64,000 bases of DNA, from assembly GCA_015680685.1 (NCBI GenBank), contig MNCI01036654.1, positions 220,400 through 284,399 on the forward strand, read 5' to 3'. The number at the start of each line of letters is the position of its first letter. The first letter of the stretch is position 1. A model generated the notes under the pieces. It did not search any database and had not been told where the DNA came from. It worked only from the letters and a program-made list of their open reading frames with translations. The DNA comes from Gnetum montanum. Its lineage: Eukaryota; Streptophyta; Gnetopsida; Gnetales; Gnetaceae. The translations under genes were made by a program, and so were the position numbers. Below, piece after piece: positions 32,561-44,459 of this stretch.

Positions 32561-34583
32561 AAATGGCTTGAAGACCTAAAACACCTGATGCTAGTCAGTC
32601 ACCATCACAAAAAAAATTTGGTTAAAGGCAACCCCTACCAACAACACCATTCCTACCTAAAAGAGATGAAAAAATTCAAAAGGACATCATAGGTAACAAA
32701 AAGCCAAAACTATCATAATCAAACGAAGTAAAAGCACATAGAGGCAAGCCCACAACCAAGAACTCACCACCCTTAGAGATGGGTGTAAAGGCTAGAGCAC
32801 TCACAGTATGCCCTTTCCTCCTCACGGATTGTATCCATTGTATTCCTATGGTGTTCTGAATCCACAAAATGAGCTGCCTCCTAGAAGTTTTTGAACTCCT
32901 CCACTTTCCTCCTCCATTCCTCCTTCATGCCATTACCATCCAAATGTAAGTATTTGCCATTGTGCCTGATGTGGCATCAAAGTGCATGCCATGAAGTGGT
33001 ATGCCCTGTGTTCATAATGATGTAAGGGAATTGTCCCTTCCTTAAGGAATCCTTGGCCCTCTATGCATGAGCCTGATCCAACTATTATTGGATCATGACC
33101 TCCTCTTGTTTCTTGCATGAACATCTATCATGTTCTCCTTTTTTCCAAAGCTCTTGTAGGCATGCCTCCTCCTAGATTTACACCCTCAAGCTCTCCTACA
33201 ACTCCCTTTCGAAGGCTCCCCTAGTAACCACCTCTATCAAATCCCTCCTTCATCATTCCTCCAAGACTTATTCTCATCGCATGTGCTTAGCCTCCTATAG
33301 CTGCCATAGAAGATTGACCTCTTACATAACCAACATCGTGTATCATTGCTATCACTCCATTATTTCCTACCTTAGCCCCACCTCCACCCTTGCATCGAGG
33401 CTAACCTTCATGTGCTTCACCTCCTCTGATTGGCATCAAATTACTACCTCACATTCATTCCACTTCTTCTATCAAATAGTCCTTTCCTCCTAGCACACCC
33501 ATAGTGTCATTGCCTCAATCTCCCATGCCATCCTAGGATCCTAGCTTAGAAGATCAAGAGAGCCCATACCTCCTAGCACACCATTAGAACTACCTCTCCC
33601 AACCAAATCCTCCAACTCCTCTCTTCCAATCTCAATAGGAGGGTGGAGAATAGGCCTCTAGCTAGACCACACCTAACTCCTCCCCCCCCCCCCCCCCCCC
33701 CCCCCNAAATCACTAGAAGCCTCCACCATAGCTAGCACCACATACTACAAGCACCTTCAAGCATAAACCATGCACATTGGAGTCCCACCCCCCGAAAGAG
33801 AAACCCTTGTGGCCACCACCTGTTACAACACTAAGATAAGAGTAGAGTGTCAACCACTTAATTATCTTCGTAATTTGTCAAGGAAATAGCATGGTAAATT
33901 AAGTGGCTCACCCTGCCACAAGTACCACATAAAGGTGAAGTAAATTGCACAAAAAATTGCTCCACTAGCTCCATGGCATCTTGCCATAGTGCTAATAGAG
34001 CCAACGTCAATACCTACCCACTTCCAATCCTAGGAATGGGCCTAGTGAAAAACTCCACCACATCTTGTAGGCCTCATCCATGTAAGGGAACTACCTCCCC
34101 AAATCCCATCCCCCCCACCTCATGGGCAACCTTAGCAACACAACAATAGACTCGATAGTTAAGGTAATGCAAACCCCCCCTAAATAGAGTAACATCATCC
34201 ATCCAATTCATGCAGAAGGCCTCATCAGCCAAGTTTTCCTCTCCCTATAGCTAGGAAAGAAGATACATCCACCTAGCCTATTGCACCAATCCCCATAGCA
34301 CCAAGTTGACCTAAAAAGTGTCACAATTTGGTTCAACTATTGGCATCACCCTCATGGCCAACTATGCTTCCATCCATAGTCTAATTCCTTAAGCTATAAT
34401 TTGCATCAATGGAGGCAATAGCACACCCCAAAACACCTAGCAATTACATGCTTTCCATAGTGCCTAGAGAACCACCATTATTAGAGAATCCCTAGATATT
34501 TTCAAATCTTGTTGAATATTCATAACACATATCACCGACCTAGTAAAACTTAATTAAGAAGGAAGTGGTCCTATGTTTCCATG
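32561..34583 (-). other. Old repeat sequence left of element C, minus-strand coding traces
   Basis: About 34,250-33,890 on the minus strand reads for about 120 codons with few stops and includes CGTCGRVSHLI, faintly like a C-x2-C-x4-H zinc knuckle. 33,130-33,680 gives a charged, helical-looking broken translation. This flank joins the LINE at 47,834 once element C is removed, so it may be the 3' part of the same old element, but I recognise no LINE domain here. Function unknown. Confidence 0.3.
33682..33706. repeat. Poly-C homopolymer (24 C) ending in a single N
   Basis: The run stops at an N (33,706), a typical place for sequencing or assembly failure; the true length is unknown. Confidence 0.95.
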
Positions 34584-34588
34584 GTAGC
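34584..34588. repeat. Target site duplication (left) of element C
   Basis: GTAGC here against TTAGC at 47,829-47,833: four of five bases match. Confidence 0.6.
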
Positions 34589-35452
34589 TGATGAGTGACG
34601 AGTATACCCTACATCTAACAATATGAATTACAAGCATTCACGTGCAATTCGATTGAATTCCACAAACCTTAACTTCCTAAGTATGCTGGTTCTAGGAAGT
34701 AAAGCTTAGTTGTATGGTTAATTGTAATTGGGGCACATGATTTTTATTATTTTATATTTTATTCACCTATGATTGATAAAAATTTAAAACTCAACTTATT
34801 AAGCAATTTAACTAATCTAATTGCTAATTAATAACTAACTATCCTAACATAAGCATCTAGTCCCACTTTCTATACACATCTTGAATGCATACAACACTTT
34901 TGGGTTACCAAGAGTTATATGCTACTGGGATTACCAAGTGCTATATGTTATGCTTGAAGTGGTCATACTTATGTGTTTAGTTTATTTAACTTAATTAGTA
35001 ATCAATTAAAGTCTTATATATCTTAATTAATTGAATAATTAATTAAAACAATAAAGGCAAAAATAAATCATTAATCTATTCCAAGTGCTGTAAGGTTTAA
35101 TCAAAAGGCTTGTCTTTATTAAGATTCACATTGGTGTGCTTAGGTAGATTAGTGCTCAAATAAAGATTTGTACACTTTCTAACTCCTACTATAGACACTC
35201 AAAAAATATTCTAACTCTCAAATGAAAAAATTGCAAGAACTTTGCTACAACTATGACAAGACATGGAATAAACAAAATGGGTGAGTGTGTATTTATAGAT
35301 TTTATTATGGAGCTGCATTGATGAGGCCCTATAAAAATAACAAATGCTACATTGACATGGTCTTATCAACTGAGTAAAACCATGTACATGGGGGTCCATC
35401 AACAAGGCCACATTAATAGGAACACATCAACACAACACTTTGATGCTCATCA
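34589..35452 (-). mobile_element. Element C 3' LTR (left)
   Basis: TGATGAGTGACGAGTATACC...GATGCTCATCA, 864 bp. It contains TATA box CTATAAATA (35,290-35,298, minus) and a U3 with GGCC/CATCAATG-type repeats instead of the GATATC palindromes of B. Confidence 0.88.
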
Positions 35453-35462
35453 TGTCCTCACG
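35453..35462 (-). other. Polypurine tract position of element C
   Basis: Minus strand CGTGAGGACA. It corresponds to CATGGGGGTA of B and CATGGAGATA of E, so it is mutated. Confidence 0.6.
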
Positions 35463-35639
35463 ATTGAATGAAAACTCATCCTTGAGTTCCTTTACAAAAT
35501 TGGGAAGGTATAGGATTAATGATTGACATTTAACACAACAAACTAACATAACAAAACCGATAATAAAACTAAGTGCCTAAGTGTACATATTAACATCATT
35601 ATAAAAATTTGTGTTGTTCATGACACAAAATTGAACACC

Positions 35640-38525
35640 ATGGCATGACTACTCAAATTGGATAGCACATCCTCTGATGGCATGAAGATGGTTGAGAAGA
35701 TCAAACAGTCCTAGGCGGTAGAGGTTCCTAAGGTTCTGAAGGACCTTCACCAGCTTCGAGCATGTGTGGTGGCTAAGGCAGTTGTGGCTATCCTACTATA
35801 ACAACTACCTCTGGTGGAAGGTGAAAGGCATCTAGAAATGCCTTCATCTTCTCCTCCTTACTTTGAGGATCATTCATAGTCCATGTGGCATCGCCAATTA
35901 TGGCTAGAATGGGGATATCCCATGGACAAGGCATTACTAGGAATAGCTCCTTAATGTTGACAAACTAGGCAAAAAATTATTTACATTCAAAATTAAATGC
36001 CCTAACTATGTTTTACAGCTCCTAGTGGTCATTCATTATTTTTGCTAGGCTCTCAGTGATGGATCTTTGATTAGTATATTTACCCTTGAAAACCTCGAGT
36101 TTAGCGTTTTCCTCTACAAGAATTTACTTGGTGTCCTTATGGTGCTTAAACTTAGCTTCATACAACAACTACAAGCTAGCCACTTACTTTTCTAATTCTA
36201 ACCATGATGGTTTGACAGTTAAAATAGCTAGGTTTGCATATCAAAGATTAGCAAGCTCCATATATTTAGTCATCTCCTCTATTTGCAACTCCTTTAGGTG
36301 AATTTCTACTTTATTATATTGATCAATCCCATCAATGATGGACTACCATAATTCATGTCCTTATTAGAGTTGCTATAGGATCTCATTCACCTTTACCTTC
36401 ATCACTTGAATATATTTCTCATTTACTTCTTTCTATAGGAAAACCTTGTCTCTATAGTAATCTTTGACTATTTCAAATTAAAAAGCCTTTGATTCCTAAG
36501 TAGCTACCTCTATTACAATCTTTTGGTGAAGGGAATGGACCTCCTCAATGTAGAGGTTTCTGTTCTCAGCTATCAATCTCCTTAACTCTGTATTTTCTCT
36601 AGTTATTTGCTCCCTCTATTGATGGATAAAATCAATCAACTATTGTTTATGTGCATCAAGGTTTCACAGGTGATAATTTTCTAGTAGTTAGCTACACATT
36701 ATTCTGGTGGGTTAGATCTAAGGCCTTTTGAATCTTATGCTAGGTGGCCTCTACCAAGGATCAGTAGAACACCACTATCTCTATCACACCCTAAACCCCT
36801 TTTAGCCTAGTGTGAATTTTTTCAAGAGCTTTATCCCTTGTCAATGCTAGGTTGAAAAATTTAGGGTTGGTAATCTAGGCTCTCAATTCAGTAACTTTTG
36901 CAACCAAGTGTTCCTTTAGCTCCTTGGCTATTTTGAGTTGTCCTTCCAAAATAATGTTCTTTCCCCTTTCCTCTAGTAGATCTAATTGGGTTGTAGTTAT
37001 ATTATTCAAAAGGTCAAATACATCTAGAAATGGTTGCTCAATTCCTACTGATTGGTCCAATAGTTGTTCATGTTATGTTGCACTTAATTGGCTACTTATG
37101 GTCCTTGTAGCTGTCTACACATCTTTAAGTGTAGTGATGCCTCATATAGATGCCACAGATGCATTGAGTGTTTTGGTGATTTTATCAGCAACCATCTTAG
37201 CTACTATTTCTTGCCCCTAGTGTTGCATCACTAGTACTATTACCTCTTCACCCTTCTCTAAGTGCACTGAGAAGGTTGTAGCATTCCCAGAAATCTCTAG
37301 GAGTTGTTGTTATTCTAAGAGAGATACCATTACCTCTCTAGTTCTACGATTCAGCCTTGCAGATAGCTATATTCATTGGGTAGCAAAAATGGATCCACCT
37401 CCCCCCATCATGATGATTTTTTGGGACACCTCATTTAGGTGATTCATCATTGACTAGCACATAGATGGATCTCCATCACTCATGCCTACTTATTGCTCTT
37501 GCTTGCTCAAGAGCCATTCTTAGTACCCATGCAACCATTGGGATGTTCTAGTAACATCCACCATAATTTTATAAGTGGTAGGTGAAGGTGGTGGCTACTG
37601 CTCCTCTTCTTGGATGGTTGTTGCATGAGTTTTATCCTTCATAATCTCTACCTAATTAGTAGTCGGAGTGCATTGGATAGCATCATTAGTGTAGTGGACT
37701 ATCCCTCCTCTCCAACATAGTTTTCTAATGAGGCATGGAAAGGGGAGTGTCTTTCTTCCACATTGATTCTCCTTGAACCACTTCTCTATCTCCAAATAGA
37801 TTAGCTGTCGAAGGTTAACTAGGAATCTCCCACTCATAGCAACACATGCATGGGTAGAAAAGATAGTGATCTTGTTGGTTCTCACCATGGGATTTAGGTA
37901 AAAGGTCATAATCTTGTAGTTAACACCATAGTACCACTAAATCCATTTCTTTTTAATGTTGGGGTCTGCCTACATCATAATCTTAGTGAGATTCATCCTA
38001 GTTTTAGGCAACCCAAGTACCTCTGTGATGGCTTACACTGAGTAGGACACTAAAATTTCCTTGATCTTGACCATTGAACCATCATCCCCATTGTCCCAAA
38101 AATAGGAACCTCTCTCTCATATACCACTCCCCACTGGAAGTGAGAATTGGCCACATGGAAGATGTCTTTAATTGGTCCTATACTTCTTTAGGTGCTTACT
38201 CCAAGAAAGAGCCAAAGTTCAACTCTTGAAGTACTATCTTCTTTACCTTCCTTGATCTAATTTGGTTTAGGCATGCTTCTATTAAGGTCACCTCAATTTT
38301 TTCTTGTTCAGCTGGTACATCATCTTGATGGGAATGTTTTGTTATTGCCACTTGTTCTAGAATTTGACAAATAGATTCCACTTCGGCCTCTTTCCTGAGA
38401 GAGCCTGTGGCATGGATTACAATCAGTTCTTCCTAGGTCTATTCTTGGCCCCTTTCCATTCTTGGCTATTTCTCTCTTGGTTGAGATGATCCTCCTTCCT
38501 GTGTGTGTTTGCCTTTTGGTACCAT
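35640..38525 (-). pseudogene. Element C ORF3 (env-position protein with coiled coil)
   Basis: Start ATG at 38,523-38,525 (MVPKGKHTQEGG), chosen because E has a matching start (MAPRPKHP) at 58,226. In order: a charged N-terminus; VESICQILEQ; a conserved domain with RQLIYLEIEKWFKENQCG and LPFPCLI (about 37,700-37,850), closely matched in E; a variable stretch; and a coiled coil best seen at 36,875-37,060 (LLEERGKNIILEGQLK). Many stops. The central domain resembles the plant-specific domain often found in Athila/Tat extra ORFs. No convincing transmembrane segment is seen, so a true envelope role is not supported. Confidence 0.6.
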
Positions 38526-40720
38526 TTGCAGTCACAACACATCCGTTGATTACTAGATATAATGTGTAACTTAGAATAATTGAATATCTTATCTTGTTAA
38601 TTAGTTACACTTGGCTATAGTTGGATCATAGTAGATTGATTATTTTATTCTTGTTTTCTTAATTAATTTTTATTATATGTATCACTATAGCTTGTTATAA
38701 GGGTTTAACTTCTGTAATTTGGTGTTTAAATGTTGATTTCTTAGTTAAAACTTTGTGGGAGTTAGAAAAATGACAAAAACAAATTCTATCAAAAATGGCA
38801 TGTTTGTGGCTCCCACTACTAAGAGCTTGCCTTTGGGAGCTATAGGATCAAAGAATAGAGTGATTTGGATAAATTGTTAGAAAGTTATGGGATCTAGAAG
38901 GTTCTAGGCTTTGAAAATTCCAAAAACTCCTTTGACGTTTGTGAGTAATCATGAAAATTTCTAAGGGGAATCATGCATATATATAGTATTTTTGTACTGC
39001 ATTGATGGGATCGTGTATATGGGGTCATGTTTATAGGCTTTGTAAACAAAATTTTCAAACTTGAATATTTCAAAAAATACAAGGAATTTTAGAATGAATT
39101 TAGGATCTATGGAGTTCCAAAAAAATCCAAGAATATGATGAAGTCATTGAAGAGGATCTTTGGAAGCTCAAAAATTCAAAAATTTTATGAAGGATTTTTG
39201 AATTGAAGAAAATTATTAAAAGAGCACATGATTGGATGTAGAAGATGGGTGCACAAAATATTCTTATTGCAATAATACCTAAGGATAAGATGCTTAATGA
39301 ATCCAACCAAGTGATATGCATGTGGATCCTCCCCATAGTAGGTACATGCCCTATTTGCCCTTGCATAACCTCAGCCTAAGGAGTTTGTGGGCCCCATAGA
39401 TGATTAATGGTTTATAAAAGTTAAGGACCAAAACTTGGAAGATTCTACCAAAGAATTCAAGTACATTAGGTAAAGACACCAAACAAGAACATGGGCAATG
39501 GTAGTGAGGTGAGTTATGGGTAGCATGGATGGATGATGAAGCAAGTGGAATGAAGTTCAAAATTGAGATCATAAGAAGTCCCTTGTGAATTTGTGTTTAA
39601 ATCACCTAAGAAGATCCATCCTTAGTTCAGACCAAAATCAACTACTTTCAGTAACTTCACATCGCCACTCCAAGACTAATCCACCTCCTTGATATACAAG
39701 AGTGCTTCCACAAAACAACCACTATTCCTTAAAGAGAAGAAAAGATAAGTAGGAAGTGAGAGAGGGCCTTAGTTAGAAGAGATCTTTAGGCATGGGTAAC
39801 ATGTCTTTCTAGTCCCATAACCAGTGCTTGTAGCTCATTTATTTGTCTAAGGGATGTGCTTTGTATTTGTTTTTTTCATCTTTTATTTTGTTTTATTTTT
39901 TCTTCCCCTTTTCTCTTTTTTTAGTTCTTGAATGGGAACCATACTATGCAAATACTTATTCAACTTCCTATTATTGGTTGACATGGAACGATAAAAAGTC
40001 CATGAAAACACTCATGCACCTAAGTAAGTAGAAAAGTACAAAGAGTATTGAATCCCCTTGAAGTCACATCCTATGCAAACCTCTGAATCCTTCCTAATTC
40101 TTGAAGCCACCAAGGTCAAAAATTTATTAAAATTTTATTTAATGAAATGGACTTCATATTTCCAAAATGAGGAAAACCATATAGTTTGTGAATGGGTGGA
40201 TGATGTGGACTCACTATGTGTTCCATGAAAAAAAAAACAATATCTTAACCATCGATATGAAAATTTAAAAATAGAAAAGCAAAAACCACCATGAGCAATA
40301 GCTATAGCACCACTATGTCTTGTTGACATAAATCACATTTATTAACAAAAATTAGAAACTTATACTAAAATAAAGTAAAATATATAAGTAAAAATATTCA
40401 AGAAAATTTTAATTGTACTAACAATGGTGTAGAATAGGAAAACGTTTTAAAATCAAAAATGTATAAAATAAATAATTTGCAAAAAAAAATGTATAAGAAA
40501 AATAGAAAAATTAAAGAGCCACATATATGATTAGCACAAATGGCCATCTCTCCCATGACAAGTTGGAATGAGGAGATCCAAAAAATTCAACATGATTGTC
40601 CATCCATTGAAGTATTTGTTGCACTAGTTTGCTTAGGCTCATGGAAAGGCTTTATCTATTGGATGTTGATCAACTACTTCTTGTTTGGGCTTTCAAGTTT
40701 GTATATGGTCATGGACCTAG
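38526..40720 (-). other. Element C spacer between integrase and ORF3
   Basis: Non-coding; shared with E (58,227-60,700) and partly with B. It contains a TATA-like site (38,978-38,986), T-rich runs near 39,868-39,910 and A-rich degenerate repeats near 40,455-40,515. Confidence 0.6.
38978..38986 (-). promoter_or_regulatory. Internal TATA-like site upstream of ORF3, element C
   Basis: Minus strand CTATATATATGCATG, similar to the LTR CTATAAATATGCAC, 461 bases upstream of the ORF3 ATG. Sequence on its upstream side (GCATTGATGGG) recalls the LTR U3. Confidence 0.4.
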
Positions 40721-41730
40721 AAGAAAAGGTTTCATTGATTATATAAGACCCCTTCCATAATGTTTGGAATTTAGTTTTTTGAGGTACATGTGTGAGGTTC
40801 AAGTAGAGAACCTTATCTCCTGGTTGAAATTTGATCCTTCTAATTCTTAGGTCATGTTAACTTTTTGTTAAATGCCTTGTGCACTTCATTCAAGGATAGG
40901 GCTACCAATTGATTTTTGTCTAGAAGATTTAGGTTAATCAATCTTTCTTTTTATGCCAAACTTAAGTCAAGGTCCAAGTCATAGGCTATCTAAAGTGTAT
41001 GGAGCTCAAATTGGATTGGGAGCGTTGGAAGTTTTTCATGCACCAGCTCATAGGGAAAGTGGCCTATAGGAAGTTTCCATGTTGAGCGATAAGCCTAAAG
41101 GTCATTGTTTAATTTTCTGCTCCTATCTCTCCTATATTTGCTAATAGTTCTTATTAGTATCTTTGTAATCTTCCTATTGGTAACCTCTACTTGATCACTA
41201 GCTTGGGGGTGGTAGGATGTTATTAATTTATGTTCAACCCAGAAGCATTGCATAAGTTTTCAAAAAGTACCACATGTGAAATGGGTTTTGTTGTCAAAAA
41301 TTAGTACATGTGGCACCCCAAACCTGCTCACAAGATTTTTTTGTACAAACTACATAGTAGTGGATGATGTATAGTCAATGATGGTTGCTACTTTTACCCA
41401 TTTGGTATAGTAGTTAACAACAATGATTATATATGTCTTTCTATTGGACATGGATGTGATGGAACCCATGAAGTTAATGCCCCATATGTCAAAGGGTTTT
41501 AGTTATTGAATCCATTATTGAGGAGCCTCCATTCATGTGGTCATCCCACCATCTCATTGATAACACTCAGAGGATCATACAAACTAGTGGGCATCTCTAA
41601 AGATTGTGAACCAATAGTATCCTACATTAGGATTTTTATGGCTATGCATCTCCCTACATAGTGGCTTCACAAGGGCCTTCATAAGCATCCTAGAAAATGT
41701 GCAATTGATCTACATCAGGAACACACTAAT
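40721..41730 (-). pseudogene. Element C integrase relic (Athila)
   Basis: The core begins PFDIWGINFMGSI, where the first catalytic Asp is now Asn (compare WGVDFMDP in E). The second Asp is in IFDNKTHF and the Glu in QVEVTN. Further on, ISKYRRDRSRKL, GHFPYELVHEKLP and KERLINLNLLDKN are the conserved Athila integrase C-terminal blocks. Multiple stops. The N-terminal zinc-binding part lies toward 41,800, joined to the RNase H tail. Confidence 0.78.
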
Positions 41731-42430
41731 GAACCAGGCCATTGATGCATACCTTGTAAAGGTGTCCATTAATTTCCATAAAGTTTTTTAAGAGATGAAG
41801 AAATTTTTGTTTCTTCCTATAGACTAAATCTTGTGGCATCTCCTGAGTGAGAAGATAAGTGAGGATACTATCATACCATTTTGGTTCTACAGGCATTTGT
41901 TCATTTATTACACCAATAAAGAGGAGTTCATTAGAAAATTGATTAGAGAGTAGCCTCTCCTCCTCTTTGTCATCCCATTGTAACTGAGATAAGTGATCAA
42001 TGATCACATTCTTAGTTCCATTTGGATCTACCATCATCAAATTGAATTCCTACAAGATCACCAACCACCCTATGACATGAGGGCTTATCGTTGGCTTATT
42101 CATAAGGAAGTGGATGGCGCTGTGATCAGTGTGCACAAATACTTTATATCCAAGCACATAGTGTCTAAACTTCTCTATAGCATACATCACTACCATTAGT
42201 TCTTTCTCCATCATGGTGTAATTTAACTATGCATCCACAATGCTTCAACTTGCATAGTGGATATAATATAGATGTTTCTTATCATCCAATTATGTAAGTA
42301 TAGCTCCCAAGGCATAATCTGATGAATTTTTCATGACATGAAATGGTTTGAACCAGTTAGGTGCTAGTAGAATTAGAGTCTCTACAAGCTTTTTCGTGAG
42401 GCTCTAGAATGCATTTTTCATTCCTTAGTC
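41731..42430 (-). pseudogene. Element C RNase H and tether to integrase
   Basis: 41,726-42,040 is open for 104 codons: NGTKNVIIDHLSQLQWDD and KEEERLLSNQF, the Athila pattern N-V-x-A-D-H-L-S-R-L after RNase H, then the start of the integrase zinc region (VYRKKQKFLHLL). Upstream in broken frame are SDYALGAIL, YIHYASxS, LNYTxxEKELM and KVFVHTDHSAIHFLMNK, with the final catalytic Asp kept in TDHSA. Confidence 0.78.
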
Positions 42431-42559
42431 TAGATGAATGGAGCATCTTTCTTCGTTAGCTTGACCAATGATTTTACGATCTTAGAGAAATTTTCTATAA
42501 ATCACCGATAGTAGCCAGTGTGTCCAAGAAATGATTGAACATCTTTGATGGTTTCTAAT

Positions 42560-43210
42560 TGCTGGGTGATTCCTTGGATGACCCTTATCTTTTTGGAATC
42601 TACCTCAATCCCTTCCTGTGAAATTCTATGCCCAAATACAATGCCTTCTTAGATCATGAGATGGCTCTTTTGCCAATTAAGCCACAAATTTATTTCCACA
42701 CATTTTTTGAGTACTTGCTCAAGGTAGTCCAAGGCTTTCTTGAATGTAGCGCTATAAGTGGAGAATTCATCCATAAATACTTCCACTCCACTACAAATTT
42801 ATTGCTGAAAGATGCTTAAGACCAGGCATTAGAAAGTAGCAAGAGCATTACACAAACCAAAAGACATCTTCTGATATGCAAAGATCTCCTAGGGACTCAT
42901 GAATGTTGTTTTGGCCTAGTCTTTTGGTGCAATCTAGATTTGGTTATAAACAATATAATCATCTAGAAAAATATAATAGCAAAGCCTAGATATGGTGTCC
43001 AACACCTGATCAACAAATGATAATAGAAAATGATCTTTAAATGTTGCCATGTTTAATAGCCTAAAGTCAATACAAACCCACCATTTGCCACCTCTATTTG
43101 GCACTATCATGAGTGGACTAACCCACTTTCTCTATGTAATGGGGTAGATGAACCTTACCTTAAGGAGTTGCTTAATCTAATCTAATCTTTGACAATTTTC
43201 TTTAATTTTG
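42560..43210 (-). pseudogene. Element C reverse transcriptase relic (Athila)
   Basis: Blocks in order: WVSPLMIVPNRGGKWWVCID, FRLLNMATFKDHF, a motif-A region FLDDYIVYNQ, FGLCNALATF, the polymerase motif as VFMDEFS, VLKKCVEINLWLNWQKSHLM and GHRISQEGIEVD. In the FMDD box the second Asp has become Glu, so the enzyme would be dead even without the stops. The blocks are diagnostic of the Athila lineage. Confidence 0.82.
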
Positions 43211-43859
43211 GATTCAACTATCATTGTGTTTGCCTTCTTGGTTTCATGCATAGATTAGTATAAATGTGGTGCTAGCATATCCATGGATCAATTCCAATGA
43301 GTTTAGGATATGATCAAGCAAAGGTTATTGGCCATCTATTGACCACTTTCAACAATTTTTCTCTTTTCTTAGGAGCAAGTTTGGCATTAAGTATGACAAA
43401 TTTTCCATTTTTCAAGAATGCATATTCCAAGCTAGCAAGTAGAGTTTTCAACTATAGGGGATCTTATTTAAAATTTTCCAAGATCTCCAACTCTCCCTAA
43501 TTAGTATCATCATTTTCATTATTAGAGAGTTGGTGATGAACTTGCTCTAGTTCATCCATGCCTGTGACATAAGCATATGTTAGGCTCTCAATAGGTTCCA
43601 TGCACATTGTGCTACTTTTAGAATCAGTGGTCAGTCATTGGATATCCTCTTGTTTTATTACTACTATATATAGACACCTTTGAATATCTACTTCATGTGC
43701 ACACTACCTACATGTAGAAATAGATGTTTATTTCATGGAGCAAATTTTCTACATGAAATGACACCTTGTATGAATGTACATGATGCATGGAACTTGCTTC
43801 TTCTCAATCTTTCCAAATGCATTTTCCTTAGATATCTCCAAGGAAAGATCTCTAATGCC
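43211..43859 (-). other. Element C protease-RT linker
   Basis: Broken coding sequence matching 63,100-63,493 of E. It contains the pre-RT segment that in E reads LPTNMEYAFLNNGKLVIINA. Confidence 0.6.
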
Positions 43860-44250
43860 CATTCTCACATCAACATTACTTAGCTATGTCTTTTCCATAA
43901 TGATTGGGAAGTCCCTCTTATAGTTCTCAACCTTGATTACTAGGAAATTAGTAGGATAAGACCACCAACAAATAGTGGTCACAATATCTTCTACCAATCT
44001 CAATGTAATAATAATGGACTAGACTGCCAATTCCAATCAGATATTGCTCTTCTTGAGAGGCAATAGGTTCTAGGCAATATACATCTCATGAGAAATCAAG
44101 TTCACACCCAAACTTTACATGGTTACATTAAAATAGCAATATGAAAATAGATAAGAGGACTTCCAAGATCAGCTAATTTCCTAGAAAGTTTGATATCCCA
44201 AATCCAATTAGATATGGCATGAGTAAGCATAACAGTATGGATTTTGGATA
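43860..44250 (-). pseudogene. Element C aspartic protease relic
   Basis: Aligned by eye with the B protease. The active-site region is destroyed, and the LGLVEDIV-like and IIMGK-like blocks are recognisable near 43,880-44,010. The CAG-to-TAG change relative to B is visible near 43,977. Confidence 0.65.
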
Positions 44251-44459
44251 GCATTTGGTTTAAATGGATTTGATGGAATGGTTTGTAGAGGATGAGGTAG
44301 GAATAGGGTGACTAGCCTCTTAAGTCTATGAGGTCTTAGTAGGGCTATTGGATTGGAAAAATGATCTTTTACAAGCATGAGGTTCCAAACCACTCAATTG
44401 ATGAATTTTTTGTAGATTGATGACCCTGGTAGCATTATGTTGCTACAACTATGCTAGAA

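Noticed and set aside
32561-34583. Host gene on the minus strand
   Set aside because: Only broken, unrecognised coding traces; more likely old repeat sequence.
35640-38525. ORF3 as a true envelope glycoprotein
   Set aside because: No signal peptide, membrane anchor or glycoprotein-like cysteines could be seen; the coiled coil alone is not evidence.
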